NCBI GenBank assembly: GCA_009731375.1
Contig: BJOX01000180.1
Coordinates: 579,264-643,263, forward strand
From: Paulinella micropora
Taxonomy: Eukaryota > Cercozoa > Imbricatea > Euglyphida
Direction of reading: 5' to 3'
DNA: 64,000 bases
Under the pieces are notes generated by a model. The model saw only the letters and a program-made list of their open reading frames with translations, was not told the origin of the DNA and made no database searches. Position 1 is the stretch's first letter, and every line of letters begins with the position of its first letter. The position numbers and the translations under genes were made by a program. This document shows positions 30,585-44,642 of the stretch, piece after piece.

Positions 30585-31345
30585 GTTTCTTTCATTCCCT
30601 CCTACTCCTGCTCTTCTCTTTCTTCTCCATCTCCTCCTCTTCCTAACTATCCTCCCCCCGTCNNNNNNNNNNNNNNNNNNNNNNNNNNNNNNNNNNNNNN
30701 NNNNNNNNNNNNNNNNNNNNNNNNNNNNNNNNNNNNNNNNNNNNNNNNNNNNNNNNNNNNNNNNNNNNNNNNNNNNNNNNNNNNNNNNNNNNNNNNNNNN
30801 NNNNNNNNNNNNNNNNNNNNNNNNNNNNNNNNNNNNNNNNNNNNNNNNNNNNNNNNNNNNNNNNNNNNNNNNNNNNNNNNNNNNNNNNNNNNNNNNNNNN
30901 NNNNNNNNNNNNNNNNNNNNNNNNNNNNNNNNNNNNNNNNNNNNNNNNNNNNNNNNNNNNNNNNNNNNNNNNNNNNNNNNNNNNNNNNNNNNNNNNNNNN
31001 NNNNNNNNNNNNNNNNNNNNNNNNNNNNNNNNNNNNNNNNNNNNNNNNNNNNNNNNNNNNNNNNNNNNNNNNNNNNNNNNNNNNNNNNNNNNNNNNNNNN
31101 NNNNNNNNNNNNNNNNNNNNNNNNNNNNNNNNNNNNNNNNNNNNNNNNNNNNNNNNNNNNNNNNNNNNNNNNNNNNNNNNNNNNNNNNNNNNNNNNNNNN
31201 NNNNNNNNNNNNNNNNNNNNNNNNNNNNNNNNNNNNNNNNNNNNNNNNNNNNNNNNNNNNNNNNNNNNNNNNNNNNNNNNNNNNNNNNNNNNNNNNNNNN
31301 NNNNNNNNNNNNNNNNNNNNNNNNNNNNNNNNNNNNNNNNNNNNN
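30034..31345. repeat. (TTTC)n, (TTC)n and (ACT)n arrays and 683-N gap
   Basis: Pyrimidine arrays with a duplicated 40-bp unit (ttcattccctcctactcctg, near 30509 and 30591), then N from 30663. An exon could be hidden in the gap. Confidence 0.9.
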
Positions 31346-31880
<535 letters not shown>

Positions 31881-31919
31881 GAGCGCGAAAAGCAAAAAAC
31901 GCAGCAGTTCGTCGCTCAG
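31881..31919 (+). CDS. Gene 1 exon, [13 protein letters not shown]
   Basis: 39 nt, phase 0 to 0, acceptor ACGCATAG, donor GTATAT. A shorter copy at 31995-32024 ([10 protein letters not shown]) has one silent change (GTC to GTT) and the same donor, but no AG acceptor. Confidence 0.6.
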
Positions 31920-32278
31920 GTATATCTATTACATGTATGTATGTATGTATGTGTGTATGTATGTATGTATGTATGTATGTTTGTATGTATGCATAAAGCA
32001 AAAACGCAGCAGTTCGTTGCTCAGGTATATCTATTAAATGTATGTATGTATGTATGTATGTATGTATGTATGTATGTATGTATGTATGTATGTATGTATA
32101 TATGCATGCGTGCTTGCATGTATGCATGTATGGATAGATGTATGTATGTGTATGTATGTATGTATGTATGTATGTATGTATGCATGTATTGCATGCATGC
32201 ATGCATGCATGCATGTTTGTATGTATGTATGTATGTATGGGCAGATGTATGTATGTATGTATGCATGTATGTATGTAG
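31920..32278. repeat. (TATG)n intron
   Basis: TATG and CATG units with the partial exon copy at 31995; ends ATGTAG. Confidence 0.95.
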
Positions 32279-32311
32279 GTGCGCATGGCGAAGAAAGCAG
32301 AATCGTCCAAG
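32279..32311 (+). CDS. Gene 1 exon, [11 protein letters not shown]
   Basis: 33 nt, phase 0 to 0, acceptor ATGTAG, donor GTTCTT. A copy at 32443-32466 (AKKAESTK) shares the donor and about 20 bp of intron; differences are conservative in this frame. Confidence 0.5.
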
Positions 32312-32611
<300 letters not shown>

Positions 32612-32654
32612 GTAATAGTGCAACCTTCTTCTGCTGGCCGCCAGATAAAGCTTG

Positions 32655-32707
<53 letters not shown>

Positions 32708-32826
32708 ATGCTACACGTAATAGTGCAACCTTCTTCTGCTGGCCGCCAGATAANNNNNNNNNNGGAGCATTGTTCAAAGAACTAAGCGCACAATTCCATG
32801 CTAACACACTCTACGACGGTGCAGAG
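32612..32826 (+). CDS. Gene 1 exon region: [13 protein letters not shown] and [21 protein letters not shown]
   Basis: [13 protein letters not shown] starts after ATATATAG at 32612, and its first 41 nt are repeated at 32713-32753, just before a 10-N join. After the join (32764) the sequence reads [16 protein letters not shown] then YDGAE and ends at donor GTGCTA (32827), phase 0. The two parts may be one exon broken by the (TG)n tract and the assembly join, or two exons. Confidence 0.5.
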
Positions 32827-32866
32827 GTGCTATCTATCTATCTATCTATCTATCTTATCTATCTAT

Positions 32867-32907
32867 CACAATTCCATGCTAACACACTCTATGACGGGGC
32901 AGAGGTG

Positions 32908-32965
<58 letters not shown>

Positions 32966-33044
32966 CTATCTATCTTATCTATCTATCTGCAATTCCATGC
33001 TAACGCACTCTATGACGGTGCAGAGGTGCTAGCTATCTATCTCC

Positions 33045-33086
<42 letters not shown>

Positions 33087-33103
33087 TTATCTATCTATCT
33101 ATC

Positions 33104-33139
<36 letters not shown>

Positions 33140-33421
33140 CAGTCTCGAAACTCCATCTGCTTACTGGGTCCTCTGTAATGGAGGTGGGAGCTCGTTCTGC
33201 AAGGGGCGCTTTATGGAACGAGCCCTGGCCCCGCCTGGTACTAGGGAGCTTTGGTATTGCCTGTATCAGTCCCTTCCGTGCAAACATCACGGCTTAGCTG
33301 GGCATCGGGTTAATACTTTACCCACAGACTTCCTGGTTGACGAAATCAGAAGCTCCTTTTTTCTGACATTAGTCGATATTTCATATATACACATATATAT
33401 ACACATATATATATCTATCTG

Positions 33422-33470
<49 letters not shown>

Positions 33471-33473
33471 ATA

Positions 33474-33507
<34 letters not shown>

Positions 33508-33544
33508 ACAATTCCATGCTAGCACACTCTATGACGGTGCAGAG
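32867..33544 (+). other. Three further copies of the [11 protein letters not shown] exon end
   Basis: Copies at 32867-32904, 32989-33025 and 33507-33544, each followed by GTGTTA or GTGCTA. Differences are silent (TAC/TAT, GGT/GGG) or conservative (ACA/GCA, AAC/AGC), consistent with past coding selection. All lack an AG acceptor. Confidence 0.7.
33139..33384 (+). mobile_element. Family B retroposon, copy B6
   Basis: 5'-truncated at cagtctcgaaac against (CTAT)n. Its 3' end passes into ATATACACATATA before TATC units resume. Confidence 0.85.
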
Positions 33545-33577
33545 GTGCTATCTATCTATCTATCTATCTATCTATCT

Positions 33578-34095
33578 GCGAACCAAGGCCACTTGAGGTG
33601 TCACTGACCCTCCCTTGGGCTTGGTTTTTTGAAATGGGTGCCATCTGTCGACAGACAGAGAATTAGGGGATGGTGTGGGTGTGCTGGGCCCGTGGTGGGG
33701 TGCCTTATGTGTGCCTAGCCATACGCCTATAAGTCACATGCCGAAATAGCGACGGGAAGCACAATCCTGTTCCCTCAGGGTGCCCTTTCTCGCTTGTTGA
33801 GCCCGGAATAAAACCCACAGTGCTCTGTCGGTTTATACTAGACTGTCGAACAGTCTCGAAACTCCATCTGCTTACTGGGTCCTCTGTAATGGAGGTGGGA
33901 GCTCGTTCTGCAAGGGGCGCTTATGGAACGAGCCCTGGCCCCGCCTGGTACTAGGGAGATTTGGTATCGCCTGTATCAGTCCCTTCCGTGCAAACATCAC
34001 GGCTTAGCTGGGCATCGGGTTAATACTTTACCCACAGACTTCCTTGGTTGACGAAATCAGAAGCTCCTTTTTTCTGACATTAGTCGATATCTCAT
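33578..34095 (+). mobile_element. Family B retroposon, near full-length copy B7
   Basis: 518 bp, collinear with B2 and ending tagtcgatatctcat then (CTAT)n-like sequence. The best copy for defining the family. Confidence 0.85.
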
Positions 34096-34269
34096 CTATC
34101 TGTCTATCTATCTTCTATCTATCTATCTTCTATCTATCCATCTATCTATCCATCCATCTATCTATCTATCTTATCTATCTCATCCGGGCTACTATTCGAA
34201 AGACGAGCCAAACATCTACCAACCTATCTATCCATCTGTCCATCTATCTATTTATCTTATCTATCGCAG

Positions 34270-34350
34270 GCGACAAAGCTCATCCGGGCTAGTATTCGAA
34301 AGACAACGAGCCAAGCGCTGCAGGGTCTACAAGAGAACAAGGAAGCTTGA
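34270..34350 (+). CDS. Gene 1 terminal exon, ATKLIRASIRKTTSQALQ...ENKEA stop
   Basis: 81 nt after acceptor TATCGCAG, phase 0, ending in TGA at 34348-34350. It codes a basic helix followed by QGLQENKEA. The middle part recurs at 34187-34230 (LIRATIRKTSQ) without splice sites. About 30 nt of ordinary sequence follow, and the microsatellite style stops here, as expected at a gene end. Confidence 0.6.
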   Translation, partial: ATKLIRASIRKTTSQALQGLQENKEA

Positions 34351-34420
34351 TATGCCCCTGACTTTCAAAAAATTTAAGCCTTAAGCTGTCACACGGCCGG
34401 CCCGTTTCCGTCCGTAAAAA

Positions 34421-34477
<57 letters not shown>

Positions 34478-35684
34478 AACGGATTTCTCCGGGTGTTGCG
34501 GATATTTGTGGCTTTTGAGTGAAAAATTTCGTGAAAATTCATCGTATTTAACGGTTGAGAGTGAAAATTTTCCGAAAACATAGCCACATCATGATATTTA
34601 TTTTAGCTTTATCAATGCCATGGAAGGGGAAGTGTATTACTGGTACTGTAACTATGTCGTTCTTAGTGAATCATCAATTTCAGTAGGATTACTAGCAATT
34701 TTATTACTGACGACATTCAAGAGAAAAAAAAAATAATAGTTTTTCGATTTTGGTTGGAATTTTAATTTTGTGTCAGTTTTTCATTTTTGTCAAAAATTCA
34801 AATTTTCCAATTTAACGGTAACATTTCGCGAAAATTTACGATATTTTGCGGACGAATATAGCAGTTAATTTGAAAATTCAAATTTCCAACCAAAATGGAA
34901 ATTCCAACCAAAATTAAAATTCCAACCAAAATCGAAAAACTATTTTTTTTTTTCTCTTGAATGTCGTCAGTAATATTAAATAAGCTTTTTATCATGATTA
35001 TTAATAGTAATAATAATTTTTTTTTTTTAAATCAATAAATCAATAAATAAATATTAATAATTAGAAGAAGAAGAAGAAGAAGAAGAAGAAGAAGAAGAAG
35101 AAGAAGAAGAAGAAGAAGAAGAAGAAGAAGAAGAAGAAGGAGAAGAAGAAAGAAGGAAACTGAGAAGGCAAGAAGGAAAGAAGGAAACTGAGAAGGCAAG
35201 AAGGAAAGAAGGAAACTGAGAAGGCAAGAAGGAAAGGAAAGAGCGAAAGAAAGAAAAAAAGAAAGAAGGAAGAAGAAGAAGAAGAAGAAGAAGAAGATTC
35301 CAGACTAGTCGTTTTAATTTCTTGAAGAAGAAGAAAAAGATTCCAGACTAGTCGTTTTAATTTCTCTTAAGAGTTGGTTGAAAGTTCCAATGGAGGTCAG
35401 TAGTTATTTACTTACCGTCACGGTGACTTAAAATTTTATTAATATATAATTTTTTTCTTTTTTTTTGACGTTTTTTTAAACACTTCATTTTTTCCGACCT
35501 CTTTTTGTATTAATATGTATCTCAGACTCTGAATACCGCTTCCATTTTCCTACGAAGTTACGCTTCCCACGTATTCCTACTAGTGGCAAGTATTAATATT
35601 CTCTCATGATACTAAACTTGACTCCGAGCCTGAGTCACGGCCCAAGTTTGCGTCAAAAACAAAACAAAACAAAANNNNNNNNNN

Positions 35685-35739
<55 letters not shown>

Positions 35740-36000
35740 TAAAAAAAAAACTTGAAACTTTCAAAAACATATATTAATATGATATAAATTTATAGATTAA
35801 TATTAATAGCCCCGGTATGTTAATAATTTAACATCTACTACAATTAACTTGATCATAGTACTTGTTATTTGACACTGAATAAACTTGAGTTGATTGCACC
35901 GTCGGTGGAAAGAATTTTTTTTGCAAAACTTGAGTTGCAAACCGGCCTGCCCTGAGTCGGATGATCGGATGATAGCCGGGCCTACCGTCACCTGCTCACA
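34351..36000. other. AT-rich intergenic region
   Basis: Holds (GAAA)n (34421-34478), the MITE at 34702-34975, (GAA)n and GGAAACTGAGAAGGCAAGAA repeats (35064-35295), a 28-bp direct repeat (gattccagactagtcgtttt, near 35296 and 35339), and a poly-A tract around a 10-N join at 35675. No gene is supported. Confidence 0.8.
34702..34975. mobile_element. MITE copy 1 with long terminal inverted repeats
   Basis: 274 bp. Begins TATTACTGACGACATTC and ends with its reverse complement; the inverted arms extend to about 65 bp. TA at each outer edge may be a TA target duplication as in Tc1/mariner elements, or part of the repeat. A second copy is at 51155-51429. Confidence 0.75.
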
Positions 36001-37311
36001 ATACTAAATTGAAGCCTCACTGGTGACACCTGCCACTGGCAGCCGGTTCACTCAGAGTCACATCATGATCGAGGGAGTCACAGTGCCACGGTGGTAAATC
36101 TCTCAGTCAATTTGACTGAGTCTCTCTAGCACCGTCCCTGTCTTCCTGCAATCCTTTCTCGCACCCAAACGCTTGAGTCACAGTCACTGCCGAGGCTCAG
36201 ACTCGGTCGCGTCGGAGGCTTTCTGCTTTTTCTGCCAATCAAATGCTCCCATCGCTGAGACCGCTTCCAGTCACCTTGAAGTCTGTGCAAGGAATGGAAA
36301 CTCTTTTCTGTCAGTTCGTGAGGTGCTTCCTGATGCTAAGCTTTGGGTTCAACACGCTCAATCTGACTTTCAGAAATAGTTATTTATTAACACTGAGGGC
36401 CGAGTTTACCGGACCACGAGTGACCGTGCTCACCCCTTTGCAAAGGTTAATTTAGTACAAGGGCCGGGATCAGTGATTAGTAGTGGGAAAGGCAAGGGCT
36501 AGGAATCGGGCAAGGTGTGTGGTCTGCAGTGCCAGTGCATTTGAGCTGTGCTCAAAACGAAGGTTTTTGAGGAAAATTGTCTGTGGTGGAAAGTTGGTCA
36601 CACTTATTTTGTGTGGTAGGGACTCTGAATGTAATTGGGTTAGAGTGGAAGGGAAAATAGCACGGCCAGTGAGAAAAATTATGAGTTGATATAGGTAAAA
36701 AAGGAAATTGCTAGAGGAAAAAGGAATTCAAGTTTTCCAGAGCAAACCCAAGTGTAAAAAATTAATGAAGGTAAAAAATCCAGAAACAAGTTTGGTATTG
36801 TTATTACGTATTTAAGTAGATTTAACTGTTCCTCAAGAAGTTATTAGTTCCCCCGGTTAGTTAGGCCGGGAGCCTGCAGGGCGTGAGAGGAGTAGAGTAC
36901 ATATTATAGGTATATATGATAGCTTAGGTCAGTATGTGATTAGCATCAGGATAGAGGCAAATGGAAAGTAGGAAAACAGATTCCACATTGAGGTGAACGT
37001 GTCAAGGTTAGTATATGGACAGTTAGCTCCAGTTTCGCGATCACCATGGGTCCAAGGCTTCCGGAAAGGGTTGCCTTATTCTGCGCCATTGTTCGGCATA
37101 CGTCAGCGCAAGACCGGATGCAGTTTATGTTAATAACTAGCGTCATGCCCAGGACACGAACATGAGTTGGTACAGTTTGAGGTCGTGTCCAAGATCAGTC
37201 TCTTCAAGTTTGGGAAGCTGAAAGTGGACGACCACAAAGACTGTTGGTTACGGCTTTAAAAGCACTGTCACAGAGCCTCAGCCTTCTTTTCTTTGATATA
37301 AACACTGCTGT
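36001..37311. other. Intergenic region, possible repeat remnants
   Basis: No gene is established. A 68-codon open stretch at 36173-36379 has a C-x2-C-x12-H-x3-C pattern (FCFFC to LEVC) reminiscent of a zinc knuckle, and 36483-36689 is Cys-rich, but both may be fragments of unrecognised mobile elements. Confidence 0.4.
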
Positions 37312-39001
37312 TCATACACTTATTCTCAAGCGACAGTCTCCTGAAAGCTCGACCAGCACGAGAGAGAGAATGTTCAGGCCGGGTCTTAACACGACAGCTG
37401 CATGACACATACGGCCTCTGGACATCGGCGCCACCAGCTCCCAGCGATCGCGTGCAGGATCGTACCGCTCCGTCCAGGACAATGATTTACCATCTTTATC
37501 TTGGCCACCCATGGCATAAATTCGACCATCCAAAACAGTGGCAGCAAGACCATTGCGATCGCATGTCATGGAAGCCACCTCCTCCCACCTGTTCAGTCTC
37601 GGATCGAAGCGCTCCACTGAAGACAATCATAAAGTACCATCCAAGCCTCCCAAGGCGTACCGGTATCCGTTACATGCAACGGCGGCACACTGAGATCTCT
37701 TGCTGTTCATGGGTGCCACCAGCTCCCATGTATTATTTGCTGGATCGTACCTCTTCGCAGTCCTGATATACTCTCCAGAGTCTCTACCTCCCACAACATA
37801 GAAAAAGCCATTCAGTGCTCCTGCCGCGAAGGAACGACGGTAGGTCATCGGAGCTACATCTTGCTTGTCATTAGCTCCCGCGCAAAAACTAGTCACAGAA
37901 GACAGGATTGATTTTCCATCAAAGCCTCCTGCCACATACAGCCTGCCGTTGAGAGCACCCACCGCACAGCCACATCGCGCCGTTCTCAAAGGAGCCATAG
38001 GTTCCCAGCGTCCGCTTTTGGGATTGAAACACTCTACTGAAGAAAGCGCTTCCAAGTTCCCCGTGTTTGCATGCCGACCTCCGATCGCATAAACCTTTCC
38101 GTCCAGCACCGCGCTTCCAGGCGTCGATCACTGGCAGTTCAAAGATGCTACTGCCTCCCACCTTTCTTGTTTCACATCGTATCTTTCAACCGTACTTAAA
38201 TGCAAAGTCGGGTCGGAGCCCAGTTTTGAGTTGCCACCCAACACGTAGATGCCTGCATCACGCTTGGGTACCATCCTCACCTCCTCATCTTCGCTTGATG
38301 TCTCGTCTTCAACAGCTCCACGCAATTGCGGACCCGCTTCACCTTGACCTTGACCTTAACCTCGCTCCTGTCCTCCAGCTCCGCCGCGGTTTCTCGGTGT
38401 TTTCCTACAATGACGTGGAGGTTGCCAAGCTGTTTTAAGAACACATCTATTCCCTCGCCTTTGCTTCCCTGGATCTTGGTTCCCACTGCTGCTACCTCCT
38501 TCTCCAGCCCTTCGATGTCCGCCTTCCGCTGTTTGATCTCGTGCGCCAGGCTCTCCCTCGCTTCCGTCGCTGCAGCGTCCAGACCCTCCACAGTCTCTTG
38601 AAGACACGTGCCTCGCACACGGTCCAGCGACACCTCATAAATATCCGCGCCAGGCTTCTCTTACGCGAACCTAGACACTCTCTACTCGCGGCCTCCCGCC
38701 CGCTTCTTGAGCTGCTCTAACAGGGGCAGCAGCGATGCACAGAGCTTGATAGCTGCGGGTCGTGCACGACGTCACGCAAAGCTGCTGCGGATGCAACCAT
38801 GGGAACGTCGTCGTCATCGTCGAGACTCCGAGCAGAGGAAGTGGATTCCGAGGACGAAGCGGAAGAATGACGGGTGCGAGGGAGAAGAGGAATTGCTGCA
38901 CTTCTTTCTTTTCGACATAGCGGTTGATTGAATGGAGGCGCTGGTAACTTCCTAAAAGATGACACACTGTTCTCTCCACACTCACTCACCCACTCACTCA
39001 C
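37312..39001 (-). pseudogene. Intronless coiled-coil/Kelch-repeat protein, disabled
   Basis: From 38325 down to about 37380 the minus strand codes six Kelch repeats (YVLGG, YAIGG, YVAGG, YVVGG, YALGG, YAMGG blade ends with paired W-x-x-V/M-A motifs), a full beta-propeller. 38633-38277 codes a coiled coil (ESLAHEIKQRKADIEGLEKE) in another frame, and 39001-38717 a Ser/Asp-rich N-terminal part in a third frame. Two in-frame TGA codons interrupt the propeller (38130-38128, 37629-37627), each where CGA (Arg) would fit, and at least two frameshifts separate the upstream parts. Kelch proteins often act as substrate adaptors, but this copy cannot make the whole protein. Lack of introns, unlike neighbouring genes, suggests a retrocopy. 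Confidence 0.8.
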
Positions 39002-40436
<1,435 letters not shown>

Positions 40437-40865
40437 CATAACATAACATAACATAACATAACATGACATGACATGACATGACATGACATAACATAACATT
40501 ACATAACATAACATATAACATAACATAAAATGACATAACAGAACATAACAGAACAGAACAGAACATAACATAACACAACACAACATAACATAACATAACG
40601 TAACATAACGTAACGTAACATAACATAACATAACATAAAATAACATAACATAACATAACATAACATAATATAACATAACATAATATAACGTAACATAACA
40701 TAACATAACATAACATAAGATAGCACACCATAACATAAAATGACTTACCATACCATAACATAACATAACATAACATAACATAACATAACAACATAACATA
40801 ACATAACATAACGTAACACAACACGTGACAAGACATATTTTAACATATTTAACATAACAGAACAT
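40437..40865. repeat. (ACATA)n pentamer array
   Basis: 430 bp of ACATA units with ACATG, ACGTA and ACAGA variants, ending about 37 bp upstream of a candidate start codon. Confidence 0.95.
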
Positions 40866-40902
40866 AAAGTGATTGAGAACTTGTGTTGCGTGTGTATTTG
40901 AC

Positions 40903-40935
40903 ATGGCTGACTCTTTCAAATCGATGGGGAAGGGG
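40903..40935 (+). pseudogene. Partial copy of gene 2 first exon, MADSFKSMGKG
   Basis: Matches the first 33 nt of the exon at 40998 with two silent and two missense changes, then runs into (CA)n, (GA)n and poly-G up to a 10-N join. It may be a paralogous start or a decayed duplicate. Confidence 0.6.
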
Positions 40936-40997
40936 ACACACACACACACACGGGGAGAGAGAGAAAGGGGGGGGGGGGGGGGGGGGNNNNNNNNNNA

Positions 40998-41059
40998 ATG
41001 GCTGACTTTTTCAAGTCGATTGGGAAGGGCTTTGAAAGTGCAGCCGACTCGACCAAGCG
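40998..41059 (+). CDS. Gene 2 exon 1, MADFFKSIGKGFESAADSTK
   Basis: Starts with ATG and ends after 62 nt (phase 2) at donor GTGCGT. The peptide is an amphipathic helix. The upstream region is cut by a 10-N join at 40987, so the promoter is not seen. CG at the end plus the first base of the exon at 42576 gives Arg. Gene 2 (40998-49703) codes a small helical protein of unknown function. Confidence 0.6.
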
Positions 41060-41112
41060 GTGCGTAGACATAGATTAGACAGACAGAAAGAAAGAAAGAA
41101 AGAAAGAAAGAA

Positions 41113-41160
<48 letters not shown>

Positions 41161-41248
41161 AAAGAAAAGAAAAGAAAAGAAAAGAAAGAAAGGAAGAAAG
41201 GAAGAAAGGAAGGAAGGAAGAAAGAAAGAGATAGAGAGAGAGACAGGC

Positions 41249-41306
<58 letters not shown>

Positions 41307-41307
41307 C

Positions 41308-41357
<50 letters not shown>

Positions 41358-41815
41358 TGTTTAATGTTTAATCTATGGGCGTGGCTTAGCTTGAAAAGCC
41401 ATTGCCTCCTATACTACCCCCGGACAAGAACTTTCAGCACCGGCCAAGCTGCACACCAACCACTGTCTCGCTGTGGTTGGTGTCTGTGCCCAGTTCAAGC
41501 CGAAAGGTAGCCGAGCCCTTTTGAACTATACGGGACAACACTAGAACACTCCCCAGGAGCGTGTGCCCTAAGGAGATGATGCCACAAGCAAGTCGAGGTT
41601 TCAGGAGTTCACGCTCGTTGTGAGTTACCTTCTACAACCCCGACTTCATCAACCCTTTGCATCACGCCCCGACTTCATCAGCCATGGTCAGGAGTTGGTT
41701 GCCTGTTTAGCCCTTGCGCTGCGCGCGATTAACGGCGGACACAAAATCGTCATTGTAGGAGATAGTTAGATCTGAACCCTAGGCTGAGTTGCCAGTGGCA
41801 GAGACCGTCTCCAGG

Positions 41816-41882
<67 letters not shown>

Positions 41883-41890
41883 GGATATTT

Positions 41891-41946
<56 letters not shown>

Positions 41947-42034
41947 GTAGGTAGGATGGTAGGTAGGATGGTAGGTAGGTAGGTAGGTAGGTAGGTAGTC
42001 AGGTGGGTAGGTAGGAAGGTAGATAGATAGATAC

Positions 42035-42093
<59 letters not shown>

Positions 42094-42134
42094 CATAGAT
42101 ACATAGATACATAGATACATAGATACATAGATAC

Positions 42135-42199
<65 letters not shown>

Positions 42200-42345
42200 A
42201 AGATAGAAAGATAAGATAGATAGATAACTGGAATATATATATATATATATATATATATAGAAAAATATGTATATATATATATATATCTATATATGTATAA
42301 CATATCTTGCCAACTGTTCGCTAGTGGTACAAAAAAATTGCCAAC

Positions 42346-42391
<46 letters not shown>

Positions 42392-42450
42392 CTATCTATC
42401 TCTATCTACTATCTATCTATCTATCTATCTATCCATTTATCCATTTATCC

Positions 42451-42486
<36 letters not shown>

Positions 42487-42487
42487 G

Positions 42488-42568
<81 letters not shown>

Positions 42569-42575
42569 GTCCTAG
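41060..42575. repeat. (AAAG)n and (GATA)n intron with a 445-bp insert
   Basis: (AAAG)n, (GATA)n, then a unique 445-bp segment (about 41371-41815) between (GATA)n arrays, then (GATA)n/(GTAG)n, (TA)n and (TATC)n. The insert occurs once in the window, so it cannot be called a mobile element here. A partial copy of exon 2 (GTKKLP) is at 42325-42344. Confidence 0.85.
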
Positions 42576-42645
42576 CGGTACAAAAAAACTTCTAGTCAAT
42601 CAGAAGATCTCTTATCGCAAAACACTCATCACTAAACGCAAACAG
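42576..42645 (+). CDS. Gene 2 exon 2, [20 protein letters not shown]...
   Basis: 70 nt, phase 2 to 0, acceptor TGTCCTAG, donor GTCGCT leading into (CT)n. Basic helix ending RKQ. The last 35 nt recur at 42693-42727 with the same donor but without acceptor. Confidence 0.55.
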
Positions 42646-42646
42646 G

Positions 42647-42696
<50 letters not shown>

Positions 42697-42727
42697 CGCA
42701 AAACACTCATCACTAAACGCAAACAGG

Positions 42728-42778
<51 letters not shown>

Positions 42779-42960
42779 ATTCATATTCAGACAGTCTATT
42801 AGATGAAAATGCGAATGTATATATATATATATATATTATATATATATATATATATATAATATATATATATTATATATATGTATATATATTTGTATGTATG
42901 TATGTATGTGTGTATGTATGTATTCACATCCGTATATTTATATTATAATATATTATACAT

Positions 42961-43009
<49 letters not shown>

Positions 43010-43248
43010 GTATAGTGAGTAGGGAGATGTCTGTATGTATGTATGTATGTATGTATGGGAGATGTCTGTATGTATGTATGTATGTATGTATGTATGTATG
43101 TATGTATGTATGTATGTATGTATGTATGTATGTACGCACGTACGTATGTATGTGTGTATGTATGTGTGTATGTATGTATGTATGTATGTATGTATGTATG
43201 TATGTGTGTATGTATGTATGGATGGATGTCTTTATGGATGTCTGTATG

Positions 43249-43280
<32 letters not shown>

Positions 43281-43353
43281 TGTATGTATGTGTATGTGTG
43301 TGTGTATGCACGACACCTTTCTGATTCACATCTCATGCATGATGCGTTCGCTG

Positions 43354-43418
<65 letters not shown>

Positions 43419-43505
43419 ATACTTACATACTTACTTACATACATACATACATATATACATGCATACATATATTTGCGCTTTCTCGTCCTCAAATCCAAAT
43501 ACTTG

Positions 43506-43554
<49 letters not shown>

Positions 43555-43611
43555 CTTGTGTTTTTTCTTTTCTTTCCCCTTCCTTCTTTCTTCCTCTCCT
43601 GCTTCTTTTAG
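42646..43611. repeat. (CT)n, (TA)n, (GA)n and (TATG)n intron
   Basis: Contains a short unique island at 43310-43355 without splice sites. A pyrimidine tract 43545-43610 precedes the exon 3 acceptor. Confidence 0.9.
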
Positions 43612-43656
43612 ATTTTTGGTCAGAGGGCATTTACGTGTTTTGAAAGCAAGGATGAG
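43612..43656 (+). CDS. Gene 2 exon 3, IFGQRAFTCFESKDE
   Basis: 45 nt, phase 0 to 0, acceptor TGCTTCTTTTAG with a strong pyrimidine tract, donor GTCTTA leading into (TTC)n. Confidence 0.55.
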
Positions 43657-43669
43657 GTCTTACTACTTC

Positions 43670-43701
<32 letters not shown>

Positions 43702-43956
43702 CTTCTTCTTCTTCTTCCTCCTCCTCCTCTTCTTCTTCTTCTTCTTCTTCTTCTTCTTCTTCTTCTTCTTCTTCTTCTCCTCCTCCTCCTCCTTGTTCTC
43801 CTCGTCCTCCTCCACCTCCTCCTTCTCCCTCTCCTCCTCCTCCTCCTCCTCCTCCTCCTCCTTCTTCTTCTTCTTCTTCTTCTTCTTCTTCTTTCTTCTT
43901 TCTTCTTCTTCTTCTTCTTCTTCTTCTTCTTCTTCTTCTTCTTCTTCTTCTTCTTC

Positions 43957-43989
<33 letters not shown>

Positions 43990-43990
43990 G

Positions 43991-44030
<40 letters not shown>

Positions 44031-44091
44031 CACTTACTTACTTACTTTCTTACTTTCTTACTTACTTACTTACTTACTTACTCACTTACTC

Positions 44092-44122
<31 letters not shown>

Positions 44123-44534
44123 CACTTACTTACTCACTTACTTACTTACTCACGTACTTACTTACTTTCTTACTTACTTACCTGCCTTCCTGTCTACCTG
44201 CCTACTTACCTTCCTACTTGACTAACACAACCTTACCATCTACGATCTATCTACCTACTTACCTCACTACCTACCTACCTACCTACCTACCTACCTACCT
44301 ACCTACCTACCTACCTACCTACCTACCTACCTACCTACCTACCTACCTACCTACCTACCTACCTACCTACCTACCTACCTACCTACCTACCTGCCTGCCT
44401 ACCTACCTGCCTGCCTACCCACCTACCTACCTACCCACTTACCTCACTATCTACCTTCCTACCTACCTACCTACCTACCTACCTATCTATCTACCTACCT
44501 AGCTACCTACATACCTACATACATACATTCATAG
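43657..44534. repeat. (TTC)n, (CTTA)n and (CTAC)n intron
   Basis: Three consecutive pyrimidine-rich arrays, each 230-300 bp, ending CATTCATAG. Confidence 0.95.
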
Positions 44535-44567
44535 GCCGGAATGGACCGCCATTTCAGAGAAGCGCAG
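44535..44567 (+). CDS. Gene 2 exon 4, [11 protein letters not shown]
   Basis: 33 nt, phase 0 to 0, acceptor CATTCATAG, donor GTCTCT leading into (TATC)n. Confidence 0.55.
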
Positions 44568-44587
44568 GTCTCTATCTATCTATTTAA

Positions 44588-44642
<55 letters not shown>

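Noticed and set aside
36946-37146. 66-codon minus-strand frame
   Set aside because: No domain, no splice or start context, and composition like the noncoding flanks.
37627-38130. Reassigned TGA codon as explanation of the Kelch stops
   Set aside because: Gene 1 and gene 3 candidates end in TGA and the Kelch gene also has frameshifts, so decay is simpler.
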